From the NCBI GenBank assembly GCA_031269465.1, contig JAISZB010000102.1, forward strand, positions 1 to 55,544: DNA of 55,544 nt, in the 5' to 3' direction. Numbering within the stretch: position 1 is the stretch's first letter; each line of letters starts with the position of its first letter. The position numbers and the translations under genes are program-made. The DNA is from Clostridiales bacterium. Its GTDB lineage: Bacteria; Bacillota; Clostridia; Lachnospirales; WQUN01. Below are positions 40,215-48,985 of the stretch, one piece after another. The notes under the pieces are model-generated. The model did not search any database. It saw only the letters and a list, made by a program, of their open reading frames with translations, and was not told where the DNA came from.

Positions 40215-40790
40215 TTAGCTGAGGAAATCATCCTCGTCCGCCGTGGCAAAATCGTCCTCGGCACGGGATTTCCCACCGAGCGGCTCGCCGCCGCGCAGCT
40301 TCTGAATGTTGTTCAGTCCGCAGGCGATGCCCTTATTGCCGTTCGAGTTGAAAGCGTAGAAATTCACGCTGGCTCTCGCATACACGCCGCTGTAAATCTC
40401 GGAGCGGACGGTGATGGGCTGAGGCTCCTGCTGGTTGTCCACTATGCCGGGCGCCGTGCCGCTGTTGGCGTTGATGAAGTAGGCGTTGGCATAGGCTTCG
40501 TCGTCCGGGCGTTCAGCGTCTCCGCCGCGCAGCGGGGTCTTGAGAACCGACAGGGCGGGGTCGGTTTTGCCGTTGCCCTTCAGCTTGCTCTCGCCCTCGG
40601 TATATGCCGCCTGAATGGCCGCCTTGATTTTGTCGAGGGTGCGCTTGTCGGTCTTCGGGATAATGAGCGACACCGAGTATTTCGGAGTGCCGCCGTTGAT
40701 TGACTTGGGTTCCCACAGATTGACGTAACTCAGGCGCGTTTAGCCGGTGATGACCTTCGTGAGGTTTTCTTTCTTGACTTAGTTTGACAT
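40215..40790 (-). pseudogene. DUF2815 phage protein with two internal stops
   Basis: From ATG 40788-40790, with AGGAGGA before it, the frame reads MSN, TAA, VKKENLTKVITG, TAA, TRLSYVNLWEPKSINGG, and then an intact DUF2815 stretch (YSVSLIIPKTDKRTLDKIKA, GGEPLGGKSRAEDDF). DUF2815 proteins are single-strand-DNA-binding-like phage replication proteins placed between DUF2800 and the polymerase. Both stops fall where relatives have sense codons, so full translation is unlikely. An internal start at 40673 could give the C-terminal 152 residues. Confidence 0.8.
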
Positions 40791-40802
40791 ATTAGTGTCC
40801 TC

Positions 40803-41939
40803 CTATAAATTTTCTTGGTCGGCGAAATCGTCCGCCGCCGTGTGTATTGCCGGACGTTTATCGCCCTCCGGCACAAGCGTTGGTTTGCCTTGCGGCTTCT
40901 CGACGAGACCGCCGAGCAGTTCGGAGAACTTCGCTTTTCCAAGCGTTTTCTCCATAGTGGTGATTCCCATCACCTTGTGTTCGTAAGGGTCGTAACCCGC
41001 AGTGGTCACGGTCTGGGCGACCGCTTCTTCGCTTACATACTTGCGGTTGCTTCTGCCTTCGACCAGTTTCCAACCTTGCCACTTCTTACCGCTGAGAGCG
41101 GCTTGCAGTGTGTAGTCCTTGATGTCCGATGCCCACGAAACAAGGGCGTCAATCTTGCCGAGAATGCTTTCGATTTCATCGTCCTCCAGAAGCGGCGGTC
41201 GTTTGAAGTCGTGGCAGGCAAGTTCCATATTCGTCTCGGCACGCTTGCGGCAGTCGTACTTTGCCTTGCAGAACTGGCACCATTCGCCGCATTGGTATTC
41301 ACCGCCGCCGGCAAAGGCGAGTTCGGCAGCGGGCTTCAGGACTTCCTCCGCCCACTGGTAGAGCGATTCTTTGAAAACCGTGTGGGTGCTGACGTTGTCG
41401 CGGCGCGGCTGGTAGATGGTCATGGACACCGTATCGATGTCGTAGATGCCGTCAAACAACTCAAGCGCGCCGAGTGCGTACAGTTTCATCTGCGGATTGT
41501 CGGCCGCTTCAACCAGAACTCCCTGACCGTGCTTGTAGTCCACGATGTGGAGCGTCCCGTCGGCTATGACCACACAGTCGCCCGTACCGAAGCCGTCCTC
41601 GACGTATTTGGAGAAGTCCAGTTTTTGCTCGATAAGCACTTGCGGGTCGGAGCAGGTCTGCTTGGCGGTCTCCACCAGTTCGATAATGTAGGCGGCATAA
41701 CCGCCTGCGCAGTCCTCCATCTCGTCTGAGTAATAGTCGAGGTGTTCACGGATGTCCGCCGCTGACATATCCTTGCCAAGGGCGAAGCGCAGCTTGTACT
41801 CGCAAAGAGCGTGGGCGTCCGTTCCTTCGGCGGCGTAGCCGCTGCCCTTGTCCTCGTAGGTCGTTCCAAGTCGCGCACTTGGAGGGCAGCTAATCCAGCG
41901 GTGCGAACTGGACGCGGAGAGCAGAGCGTGTTTACCCAT
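40803..41939 (-). CDS. DUF2800 phage protein (RecB/Cas4-like PD-(D/E)XK nuclease)
   Basis: A complete 378-residue phage replication-module protein. It opens HALLSASSSHRWISCPPSAR, typical of DUF2800. The nuclease core has GTGDCVVIADGTLHIVDYKH (Asp...Asp-x-Lys) near residues 120-140 and a Cys cluster CGEWCQFCKAKYDC near 235, as in Cas4-like nucleases with an iron-sulfur site. It probably resects or processes phage DNA ends. It overlaps the upstream gene by 8 bases, and DUF2815 follows after 12 bases. It is one of the few undamaged prophage genes. Confidence 0.85.
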   Translation of the reverse strand: MGKHALLSASSSHRWISCPPSARLGTTYEDKGSGYAAEGTDAHALCEYKLRFALGKDMSAADIREHLDYYSDEMEDCAGGYAAYIIELVETAKQTCSDPQVLIEQKLDFSKYVEDGFGTGDCVVIADGTLHIVDYKHGQGVLVEAADNPQMKLYALGALELFDGIYDIDTVSMTIYQPRRDNVSTHTVFKESLYQWAEEVLKPAAELAFAGGGEYQCGEWCQFCKAKYDCRKRAETNMELACHDFKRPPLLEDDEIESILGKIDALVSWASDIKDYTLQAALSGKKWQGWKLVEGRSNRKYVSEEAVAQTVTTAGYDPYEHKVMGITTMEKTLGKAKFSELLGGLVEKPQGKPTLVPEGDKRPAIHTAADDFADQENL

Positions 41940-42291
41940 TTGCGCGGCCCTCCATCAAGCCGATTTTGGCGGCTTCCGCAAGTAGAGCGCCATATTCGCC
42001 GGAGTCAATCTCCGACAGCTTCGCCACGCCGTGACGCTGTAGCAGTTCCCGCACGTCGGCGGTGTGGCCGCTTCTGGACTTTTCAGCCAACACAGCCCGA
42101 ACCTGCTCCAGCGTGACGGGCTTCGGCTTTTGGGTGACCTTTTCCGTTTTTGAAACAGTTGCGTTATCGCTTACTCTCTGTCCGTCGCTCGTCGTGAACA
42201 GAGTCACCAAGCTATTAGCCGCCGCTGTTATCGCTTGTGCTGCGTTCCGCAGTTCTTTGACCGTCAGGTCGAGTTCACTCATCTTGCTCAT
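41932..42291 (-). CDS. Small phage protein of the type mislabelled 'rrp5'
   Basis: A 119-residue protein with an acidic coiled N-terminus (MSKMSELDLTVKELRNAAQA) and a C-terminal helical module VTLEQVRAVLAEKSRSGHTA with LLQRHGVAKLSEIDSGEY. Homologues beside DUF2800 in clostridial phages are often named after rRNA biogenesis proteins without evidence. The real function is unknown; a recombination or single-strand DNA accessory role is only a guess. ATG 42291 has GGAGG upstream. A longer frame to 42474 belongs to the overlapping small gene's other frame. Confidence 0.65.
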   Translation of the reverse strand: MSKMSELDLTVKELRNAAQAITAAANSLVTLFTTSDGQRVSDNATVSKTEKVTQKPKPVTLEQVRAVLAEKSRSGHTADVRELLQRHGVAKLSEIDSGEYGALLAEAAKIGLMEGRANG

Positions 42292-42445
42292 CTGGTTTAC
42301 CTCCTTCCTCTGGTTCTGCCGCCTGTTCCAGCCGCAGTTTCTTTGCGAGCCGTTTGGAGACGACTGATATTGCCGTGAGGATTCCGATAATCTCCTCGGC
42401 GGTGTCATCTTCGGGCGGTAATGCAGTTGTTGTTTTTGTTGCCAT
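42275..42445 (-). CDS. Small phage ORF, 56 aa
   Basis: A short gene beginning MATKTTTALPPEDDTAEEII and ending PDEQDE, acidic and mostly helical, with GGAGG a few bases before its ATG. Its last 17 bases overlap the start of the following gene, a typical compact phage arrangement. No family is recognised. Confidence 0.55.
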   Translation of the reverse strand: MATKTTTALPPEDDTAEEIIGILTAISVVSKRLAKKLRLEQAAEPEEGGKPDEQDE

Positions 42446-42529
42446 AAGCTACCTCCGTTTCTATGGGGCTTCACCGCCCCTCACTCTCTACAGACAGGAA
42501 GGGACGGCTTGCGTACCGGAAGGCGGCTT

Positions 42530-43123
42530 TTACTTGAAAAAACTTCTGAGGTCTGCGTTGTTCCGCAGGATTTCAAGGATGCGATGCTTGCGCTTGTTGA
42601 CGCTCTTCGGCTCCTTGAGTCCCAGTTCCGGTGCCAACTGCCGCTCTGTCTTGCCGTGCCAAAAAATGTCATTGATAAGGTCAAGGTCTTCTTGGGTAAG
42701 GGTTGCGAGGGCTTTATAGAGCGTGTCGAGGATGGCTTTCTCCTCCATAACGCCGATAATGTCGGCATCCTTGGAGGTGTCGACGGGTTCAAACACAACC
42801 TCATCGCCTTCGTCGGTTACGGTTACGGTAGCTGTTCTACACGCCCAGCGTTCCTGATGCTTGGCTTCACACCAGATATCGCGCATATTGTCGCGGACGA
42901 GACGTTCATTTTGGGCGGTGCGAGGCAGTTGGTAGACGCGACCGCCTTCCTCATCCACGAAGAGCAGGTGGGGCTGTTCCGACTTGTCATTGCGCCCGAT
43001 GCACTCTGCGCGAGTTGCCTTGGTCTGCTTGCCATCCTCTGAGAGGATGAAATACTCCATCGGCTCGCCGAGCGTTGAACGGTGTGGGATGGGAGTGGCT
43101 TTGAAACTATTCTTTTGACTCAT
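42530..43123 (-). CDS. Phage sigma-70 region-4-like protein
   Basis: A 197-residue protein whose C-terminal 60 residues look like sigma-70 region 4: LYKALATLTQEDLDLINDIF, then TERQLAPELGLKEPKSVNKR, a helix-turn-helix that reads -35-like DNA. The N-terminal part (EYFILSEDGKQTKATRAECI, WACRTATVTVTDEGDEVVFE) is a beta-rich domain found in prophage proteins of this kind. It is likely a late-gene or module regulator. It is the first larger gene of the minus-strand replication cluster. GGAGCTAATTTT stands before the ATG. Confidence 0.7.
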   Translation of the reverse strand: MSQKNSFKATPIPHRSTLGEPMEYFILSEDGKQTKATRAECIGRNDKSEQPHLLFVDEEGGRVYQLPRTAQNERLVRDNMRDIWCEAKHQERWACRTATVTVTDEGDEVVFEPVDTSKDADIIGVMEEKAILDTLYKALATLTQEDLDLINDIFWHGKTERQLAPELGLKEPKSVNKRKHRILEILRNNADLRSFFK

Positions 43124-43154
43124 AAAATTAGCTCCTTTGTTTTCAGAGATTTCT

Positions 43155-43258
43155 GAAATCCGCAGGAGCCGACTGTTATCCGTAAGACAGAAAGAGACGG
43201 CAGGTGGAACACCTTTTCAGATGTTCCGCACTGCCGTCTCAGCGGTCTCGCGGATTTC
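43155..43258 (-). promoter_or_regulatory. Nested hairpins upstream of the sigma-like gene
   Basis: Outer arms GAAATCCGC (43155-43163) and GCGGATTTC (43250-43258) enclose a second stem, GAGACGGCAG (43194-43203) with CTGCCGTCTC (43231-43240). In RNA from the minus strand this lies between the 51-aa ORF and the sigma-like gene. It may be an attenuator or processing signal. Confidence 0.5.
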
Positions 43259-43278
43259 GGTTTACTGGTTTGCCGCTA

Positions 43279-43434
43279 TTAAGCGACGGAGTTCTTGGTG
43301 TTGATGACTTCGGTCTTGCCGTCAGGAGTTCTTGTAATCAGCGTGGTGCAGTCTTTAATTCTGATTTCGACGGTGCCGGTGGCATCATCAATCCTACACA
43401 CAAGCCGCCCATCGCTGTTTCTGACCTCTTGCAT
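43279..43434 (-). CDS. Small prophage ORF, 51 aa
   Basis: Begins MQEVRNSDGRLVCRIDDATG and ends TPDGKTEVINTKNSVA; a beta-rich small protein with one Cys in a KDCTT context. GGAGGTGA lies 8 bases before the ATG. No family name is known to me. Confidence 0.5.
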   Translation of the reverse strand: MQEVRNSDGRLVCRIDDATGTVEIRIKDCTTLITRTPDGKTEVINTKNSVA

Positions 43435-43743
43435 CCTCATCACCTCCTCGAAAAGCAGTCAACGAATGGGGTTGTCCATATCGCATAAAACAATTCTATT
43501 GAGTAGGCGAAGTGATTTGAAATCTTTGAGAGTTAGGTGAAAGAGTGCAGAAAACTGCTGCAGAACAGCGGTTTTTGAAGATTCCTAACCCATGTGTAAT
43601 ATGATGTGGTCTATAGAAACCCGGAAGAGCCGGGGTATGGCAGGCGCAAATTCTAACTTTGAAAGTTAGAGAATTTCTGAAAAAGGGCAAAAAAATAACC
43701 ACACACTCGGTTTTGAGTGTGTGGCATCATTCTGTCGCCGTTT
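43435..43743. other. Intergenic stretch with terminator and promoter-like DNA
   Basis: Contains the protease terminator at 43,688-43,724, a small palindrome CTAACTTTGAAAGTTAG near 43,650 that could be an operator, and AT-rich DNA that probably holds the promoter of the minus-strand phage cluster. No gene seen. Confidence 0.5.
43688..43724 (-). terminator. Terminator after the ImmA/IrrE-type protease gene
   Basis: On the minus strand CCACACACTC pairs with GAGTGTGTGG around AAAACC, followed by TTATTTTTTTG. Confidence 0.8.
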
Positions 43744-45623
43744 TTATAGTCGCTGTTTTGAGCCAAGCGGTTGCAAGTCAAGTGATTCCAAAAAGGCGTT
43801 TCTCTCGTATATTCCTTTCCCCTTGAAACCGGTGATGACAAAACCGAGGGCTTGATGCTCACGGGAATTACTGAGCGTATGCCCTGCAAGGGAGAGCAGT
43901 TCCGTAGTGAGGGGCATATCCAAATCCAAGCCGGCGCACATCGCTATCACGGTTCGGACATCCGGCAAGGACTCATTATTATTTTTCGCACGGCTGTAGG
44001 TGATTTCGTTTAACTGAGTCCTCTCACAAAATACTGAACTGTTCCAATGTTTCATTTCCATAATTTCATAGGCGCGTTGCCAGAATGTCTTTGTGAGAGC
44101 CTTATGCTGAGTATACTGAGCCTCGAATTCCTCTCGCTTCTTTTGCAGTTCTTCCGCATTGCCGACAACAGAGATGTTCCTGTCAGCGTCGTAGCGGGGA
44201 AGCTTCTCGTAAGCATTGCGATTTGCCCTATGGAATGCATCCGAATGAAATCGCCCATGCTCCTGCATATTCACACGGCGATATGTAAATTGGAGCGTGC
44301 ATTCAGCGAGATTGTCCCAAGCATAGGTTGTCAGGGAATAAGCGCCGTCTGCGTTTTCGGTCACATATTTCTCATCGTTAGTGGTGAAGTAACCGTCGGC
44401 GTACACAAACAGCCCTGAATCGACTACCTTGCGAAACTCCTCGTTATCGCTGTATTCATAGAAAGCGTCGCGAGGACTGATATTTGAGAAGTACGGCGCG
44501 TAACTGTCTTCGTAGTTGTAAACGCCAGCAGCTACCTTGTACCCCAGGTCAATCATTCTGATTTTAGCTGATTGCTTCGAAACATTGTAAAACGCAGCCA
44601 ACTCATCGATAACACACTCCAAGATTTCAGTTCTCAAAGCAGAATGGGCGCTGTGGCTGTATTTCTCGTACAACTCTTCAATTTTGACCTTGAATGTCTC
44701 AATCGGCATCAGGATGCGTGGGGAGATTTTATCCGCTTGCCACTCCATGCTCCGCTCGTCAGTCCATACCGCGTTCTTCTCGTCGTTCGGAGTATTGATG
44801 GGGCAACGGCAAGCGATTAGTTTCTCGCCGCGCAAAAGGCTCCTGATGGCAGCAAAAAGACGATGCCGGTGCCAGTGGAAGGCTTCGTGGGCGATAGTGT
44901 TATTGACGCAGCCAAGATTCCGCTCCCAATAAGTGTAGGCGTCGATGATGATGGTGCCGCGGTCGACATCAACTTCGGTATAGTTGTTTCCAAATATATC
45001 GTAGACTTGTACCTTACCCTTGGAGAAGCAGATTTGACCGAACAAACTGAAATCATCAGTCAGGCGGTTTCCCTGCAACAAGGTAAGCCCCATTTTTCAA
45101 GAATAATATGTTCTATTGGCACTGCCATCGGGGTTGCCAAAGCTTCAGGACAATATCTCTCCAGAAATTGCGTAGCTTCATTGTCCAGTTGGTCTTTGTG
45201 GATAATTGGGACGATGTTCTTCGTAGCTGCTACGCCGGAGACTATCGAACGTTTGCCTTTGGAGTAGGTCTCGATGTCGTGGACAGTAAACTTTTTCAAG
45301 CTGTCCTCGATGAGAGCGGAGCAAGATACCTTGAACCATTGGCTGACTTCTGCGGTTTCTACATCATGGTAGGTTTCCTGCTCCAGTTCAATCGTACAGC
45401 TAACCACCGCAGCGAAAGACAGCGTGTCTTCATCGACGCTGATATTGGTCGGGAACTCCAAAACCATATCTTCAAGGGTAGCGGAGTCTGGATACTCGAC
45501 GCGGGAGTAACCCAACTCAAGCGAGCTGGGATGAGCGGAGACATATTCGGAGACCGCATTCCAAATACGGTCGTAGCAAATCTGATATATGAACTGTTCC
45601 AGCTCGTTTTGATATTCGCCCAT
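43744..45623 (-). pseudogene. ImmA/IrrE-type metallo-endopeptidase, frameshifted
   Basis: Two overlapping frames make one protein of about 625 residues. The 5' part (45623-45060) starts MGEYQNELEQFIYQICYDRI and reaches VPIEHIILEK. The 3' part (45093-43744) resumes MGLTLLQGNRLTDDFSLFGQ with the zinc motif NTIAHEAFHWHRH (HExxH) and a C-terminal region with an HTH-like TQLNEITYSRAK stretch. Adding one A to the A5 run (plus strand T5 at 45093-45097) joins them. ImmA/IrrE proteases cleave repressors to switch mobile elements on. It is either broken or phase-switchable through the A run; the former is simpler. It is transcribed divergently from the HTH-tcmP operon. Confidence 0.8.
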
Positions 45624-45769
45624 GTGTCGTTACCCGTCCTTTCCCATTAAAAAAGCCAGCAAATGAATCATGAATACTCTGGATTGTTGGATACGTTTAC
45701 ATTCTATCACATCCAGAAAGAAATTTCAACCATATAATCGATTCATTCTCCTGTATCTGAAGTTATATC

Positions 45770-45798
45770 TTGCAATTCTTGTCTGTCGGTGATATAAT
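45770..45798 (+). promoter_or_regulatory. Sigma-A type promoter for HTH-tcmP
   Basis: TTGCAA (45770-45775), a 17-base spacer and TATAAT (45793-45798), 43 bases before the HTH gene. The divergent protease gene starts at 45623. Confidence 0.65.
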
Positions 45799-45840
45799 GA
45801 AATATATTCTCAATGAGCGAAGGAATGAGAGGTGACTACG

Positions 45841-46062
45841 ATGGCCGTCAGCTACAAAAAATTGTGGAAGATATTGATTGATAAGGATATGAAGAAGAAA
45901 GACTTGCAAAAGGCAGCAGGTGTCAGTTGGGCATCGGTTACGAAACTGTCAAAAGGCGAAACCGTCAGCATGGACATCCTGATTAAGATTTGCAAAACGC
46001 TCGAATGTGACATCGGAGACATTATGGAACTATTGCCCGACGAGGACATACTAAAAATTTGA
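45841..46062 (+). CDS. XRE/Cro-type helix-turn-helix regulator
   Basis: A 73-residue single-domain regulator of the HTH_26/YozG-like type. The sequence KDLQKAAGVSWASVTKLSKG is the helix-turn-helix, and VSMDILIKICKTLECDIGDI the following helices. ATG 45841 is chosen because AGAGGTGA precedes it. It stands 28 bases before tcmP with a good promoter in front, so it probably regulates its own operon, including tcmP and the radical SAM gene. Confidence 0.85.
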   Translation: MAVSYKKLWKILIDKDMKKKDLQKAAGVSWASVTKLSKGETVSMDILIKICKTLECDIGDIMELLPDEDILKI

Positions 46063-46090
46063 ACACACCATAATATGGAGGAAGATAGGT

Positions 46091-47213
46091 ATGCCAAAGA
46101 ACAATAGCGATTTCTTCAAGACGAAAAACAGCTCGTCGGTAATCAAAGACCAGCTTCTTGGCTGTTATCTGACACCATATTTCCAGAAAGTGCTGGTGAC
46201 CGGCAAGCCTCTCTTTTATGTGGACTGCTTTGCCGGATAGGGAAAATTTGACGATGGCGAACCCGGCTCCCCAATTATCGCCCTTCAAGCGAGGGACGGT
46301 TGCTTAAGCAGGACATCGAAGCAAAGGAGCCGAATTGAGGCTTGCTTCATAGATCTCAACTATGCGCAGGAATTGGGCGCGAACCTTGCCGCTTTCAATA
46401 ACGGCAACGGACAGCCGAAAGTTATCGCAGGCAAGTATGAAGAACAGATAGAAGGGCTTCTGTCAGGCAAGAAAGGGAACAACGTGTTTCTCTATATCGA
46501 CCCTTACGGGATAAAGGCGCTTGACTCCGCACTCTTTGACAAATTTGACACCTACGGATTCGCGTCGCTTGAGATGCTGATTAATTTCAACTCGTTCGGC
46601 TTTTTCCGGGATGCCTGCCGCGTGATGAGCGTTGACTATAAGAGCGACGAGGCGCTGTGGGATTTGGACGACCTTGTGGAATACGACCCAACGCCGATAA
46701 ACGCGACAAAGCAATCGGAGGATTTACTTATCAGTATAGCCGGCGGCGACTACTGGAAGTCCATTGTTACCGACTATAAGGCAGGCAAGATTAACGGATA
46801 CCAAGCCGAAAAAAGACTCTCGGCAGAGTATAAGCAACGGCTGCGGAAACGGTATGCATATGTCCTTGATATGCCGATTCGATTGAAAGCCGGACAGCGA
46901 CCGAAGTACCGCATGATTCATGTGTGCGACCATGAGGACGGTTGCTTCCTCATGGCACAGAATATGCAAAAACGCAAAGACGATTTGTTCATCAATGTCC
47001 AACAAGGCGGGCAATTGTCGCTGGTGGATATTATGCCTGATGTGGCATCGTCTGTTGAGAATGAACTTTTAAGTAAGGGTGAAATCTCTGTGAAGCTAAA
47101 AGGACATATAGCGAGGCTTCCCAAAGAAGTGGGACTGACCAAACTTCTGGCAACTTTCGTGAATGATTATGGCCTTCTGTGCGATTTTAGCATGATTCAC
47201 GACATCCTTGAAG
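46091..47213 (+). pseudogene. tcmP: Three-Cys-motif partner protein TcmP, 5' part, with stop and interrupted
   Basis: Codons 1-374 of a TcmP-family protein, the partner found beside radical SAM/three-Cys proteins in mobile DNA. It begins MPKNNSDFFKTKNSSSVIKD with YVDCFAG, where codon 50 is TAG (46238-46240) instead of the expected Lys. It then continues in frame GKFDDGEPGSPIIALQ, ACFIDLNYA, YIDPYGIKALDSALFDKF, INFNSFGFFRDACR and AGGDYWKSIV. The early part resembles a methyltransferase-like fold. The frame is interrupted after GAA (47210-47212) by a 7,858 bp insertion; the last 41 codons are at 55,071-55,196. Relatives are about 380-410 residues, so 415 fits. Confidence 0.85.
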
Positions 47214-47298
47214 CTGTATACTGTGAAAGGAGTTTGAAAGAACTCACTAAAAATCAGTATGCAGCCGCTCCGTCTGTAGCGATTCGGTAAGACTGCAA

Positions 47299-47450
47299 GC
47301 GGCGGGAACCGCCGCAGGAAGGAGGAGACAGCCCGAACCCTGTGGCCGACCGTCCACAGGGTACCCCGAGACTGCCGCAAAACAAATTGCGGTTGGCAGG
47401 AGGGAGGAAGCACCACATACCCTGTGCCCCACGGACCACAGGGTATGTGT
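47299..47450. other. Array of strong hairpins near the left end of the insertion
   Basis: Consecutive inverted repeats: GGCGGGAACCGCC near 47,300; CCCTGTGG/CCACAGGG (47,338-47,361); CCGCAA/TTGCGG (about 47,375-47,392); and CACATACCCTGTG/CACAGGGTATGTG (47,414-47,449). No coding frame runs through them convincingly. They may be a structured RNA, element end sites or origin-of-transfer structures. Confidence 0.55.
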
Positions 47451-47460
47451 CCCACAGTTT

Positions 47461-47490
47461 GACGCTTGCGAAAATCGTAGGCGTCTTTTT
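47461..47490 (+). terminator. Terminator in the insertion, left end
   Basis: GACGCTTGCG pairs with CGTAGGCGTC (two G-U pairs) around AAAAT, followed by TTTTT. Confidence 0.65.
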
Positions 47491-47499
47491 GCGTCCCTA

Positions 47500-47547
47500 A
47501 AATAAAAGTAGGTTGGTGCCCCACGGGGCACCAACCTACTTTTATTT
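47500..47547. terminator. Long bidirectional hairpin
   Basis: About 22 bp arms: AAATAAAAGTAGGTTGGTGC and its exact complement, with a four-base loop. A and T runs at both sides would let it terminate in both directions. It could also mark an element boundary. Confidence 0.65.
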
Positions 47548-47614
47548 ACAAAGGGAAAAATTTTTTTGATTTTATTATACCACAGTTCGACAAAAACTTG
47601 TCCAGTTTATTATA

Positions 47615-48722
47615 ACCGATCCAACATATTCATTCGCATATCCTGCTGAGCGCGGTCAATCTTGACTGCTCCCGCAAGTTCCGAAATTTCAAAGGCTCGG
47701 CGTTCGCTCTCCGCAAAATTTCAGATTTGCTCTGCTTGCAAAACGGGTTGAGCGTGATAGCGGAGCCAAAAAACTCACGCGGAAGTTACGCCGACTGGCT
47801 CGGCAAAAAGCCTCCGAACGAAAGACAAAAAATCTGCGCTCTGATTGACGAAAATCTTATCGTCGGACAATCGTTCGGCGAATTTCTCGCCAAGCTGAAA
47901 CGCGCCGGGTGCGAGGTCAAAATCGGCAAGCATACGGCGGTCAGATTACCGGGCGGGAAGAAAAATATCCGCTTCGATTCCTGCGGCGAGGATTACACCG
48001 ACGCCGCGATTGACGAGCGGCTCCGTGGTGTGCGCGACGTCGCTCCGCGCGTCAAGTCTGACGAGGACGCGGAGCGCAAAGCCGCCGAGTATGCCGCCGC
48101 CACGCGCAAGTCCAACGCGCCAAATTTGCTCATCGACATACAAGCAAAAATTCGCGAGGGGAAGGGCGCGGGATACGAGCAGTGAGCGAAAATTTTTAAT
48201 TTGAAGCAGGCGGCCAAAACCCTGTTATGGCTGCAAGAAAACGGCATCGACAGCTACGACGATTTGAAAGCTCGGGCGTCGTCCGTGTCCGGCGAGGTTC
48301 GCCGCCTGACAAGCGAAATCCGCGAGATTGAAACCAAACAAAAAGACATCGCGGACTTGCAAAAACAAATCGGGACTTACGGCAAAACCCGCAAGGTCTA
48401 TGAAACCTATCGCAAGTCGGGTTGGGACAGCAGTTTTTATGAAGCGAACCGCGCCGATATTACGCTTCACCGCGCCGCGAAAAAGTATTTCGACGCGCAG
48501 GGGCTGAAAGGAAAATTGCCTCCGATTGCCACGTTGAAACAGGAGTGGGCGACGTTAGAGTCGGAGAAAAAACTTCTGTACAAAGATTACTACGCGGTCA
48601 AGCCCCGGCACAAAGAATTGCAGACCGCGCTGATGAACGCCGACAACCTTTTGCGCGGGTACAATCTACAAGAGCAAGAGCGGCAGGTTCCGAAAAAATC
48701 TCACGACCACGGCGCGAGATAG
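47615..48722 (+). pseudogene. Relaxase/mobilization nuclease, N-terminally truncated with stop
   Basis: The frame from about 47,615 begins at the HxH metal motif (IHSHILLSAVNLDCSRKFRN) and continues ISDLLCLQNGLSVIAEPK and YADWLGKKPPNERQK. It then has LLIDIQAKIREGKGAGYEQ, a TGA at 48183-48185 where relatives have Trp, and resumes AKIFNLKQAAKTLLWLQENG with a coiled C-terminal part rich in Lys/Glu. This is a MobA/VirD2-type relaxase of clostridial mobilizable elements. The N-terminal catalytic Tyr region is absent, so it cannot nick an oriT. The C-terminal half may begin again at 48,201 but alone has no catalytic part. Confidence 0.8.
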
Positions 48723-48787
48723 TCTCAACTTTTCTCCGCAGGTAATAGACGGCGAAGCCGTCGCAGCAGACCGCAACGCGGGCTTAA

Positions 48788-48814
48788 AAAATCGGCGGCA
48801 CTGCCGCCGATTTT
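48788..48814 (+). terminator. Terminator after the relaxase remnant
   Basis: AAAATCGGCGGCA pairs exactly with TGCCGCCGATTTT around one base, so the real loop opens a few pairs. A second GC-rich hairpin (GGGGGCGGCAACGCCCCC) follows near 48,830. The symmetrical A/T flanks allow use from both sides. Confidence 0.65.
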
Positions 48815-48985
48815 AGTGGGGGTTTGGGGGCGGCAACGCCCCCAACAAGCTGCGCTCGATATGCTTTTGCGGAGCAAAAGTATATACGAGCGCCTTGCTT
48901 GCCTCTTTAGTCGGAACACTATATCGGCATTTGGTTAAAGGCTAATCTTATCAGCCTTTAGAAACGGTGCGGAGATACAAAATCA

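Noticed and set aside
40815..41729. A 304-codon plus-strand frame across the DUF2800 gene
   Set aside because: Antisense to an intact minus-strand gene with clear nuclease motifs; no ribosome site and no recognisable content.
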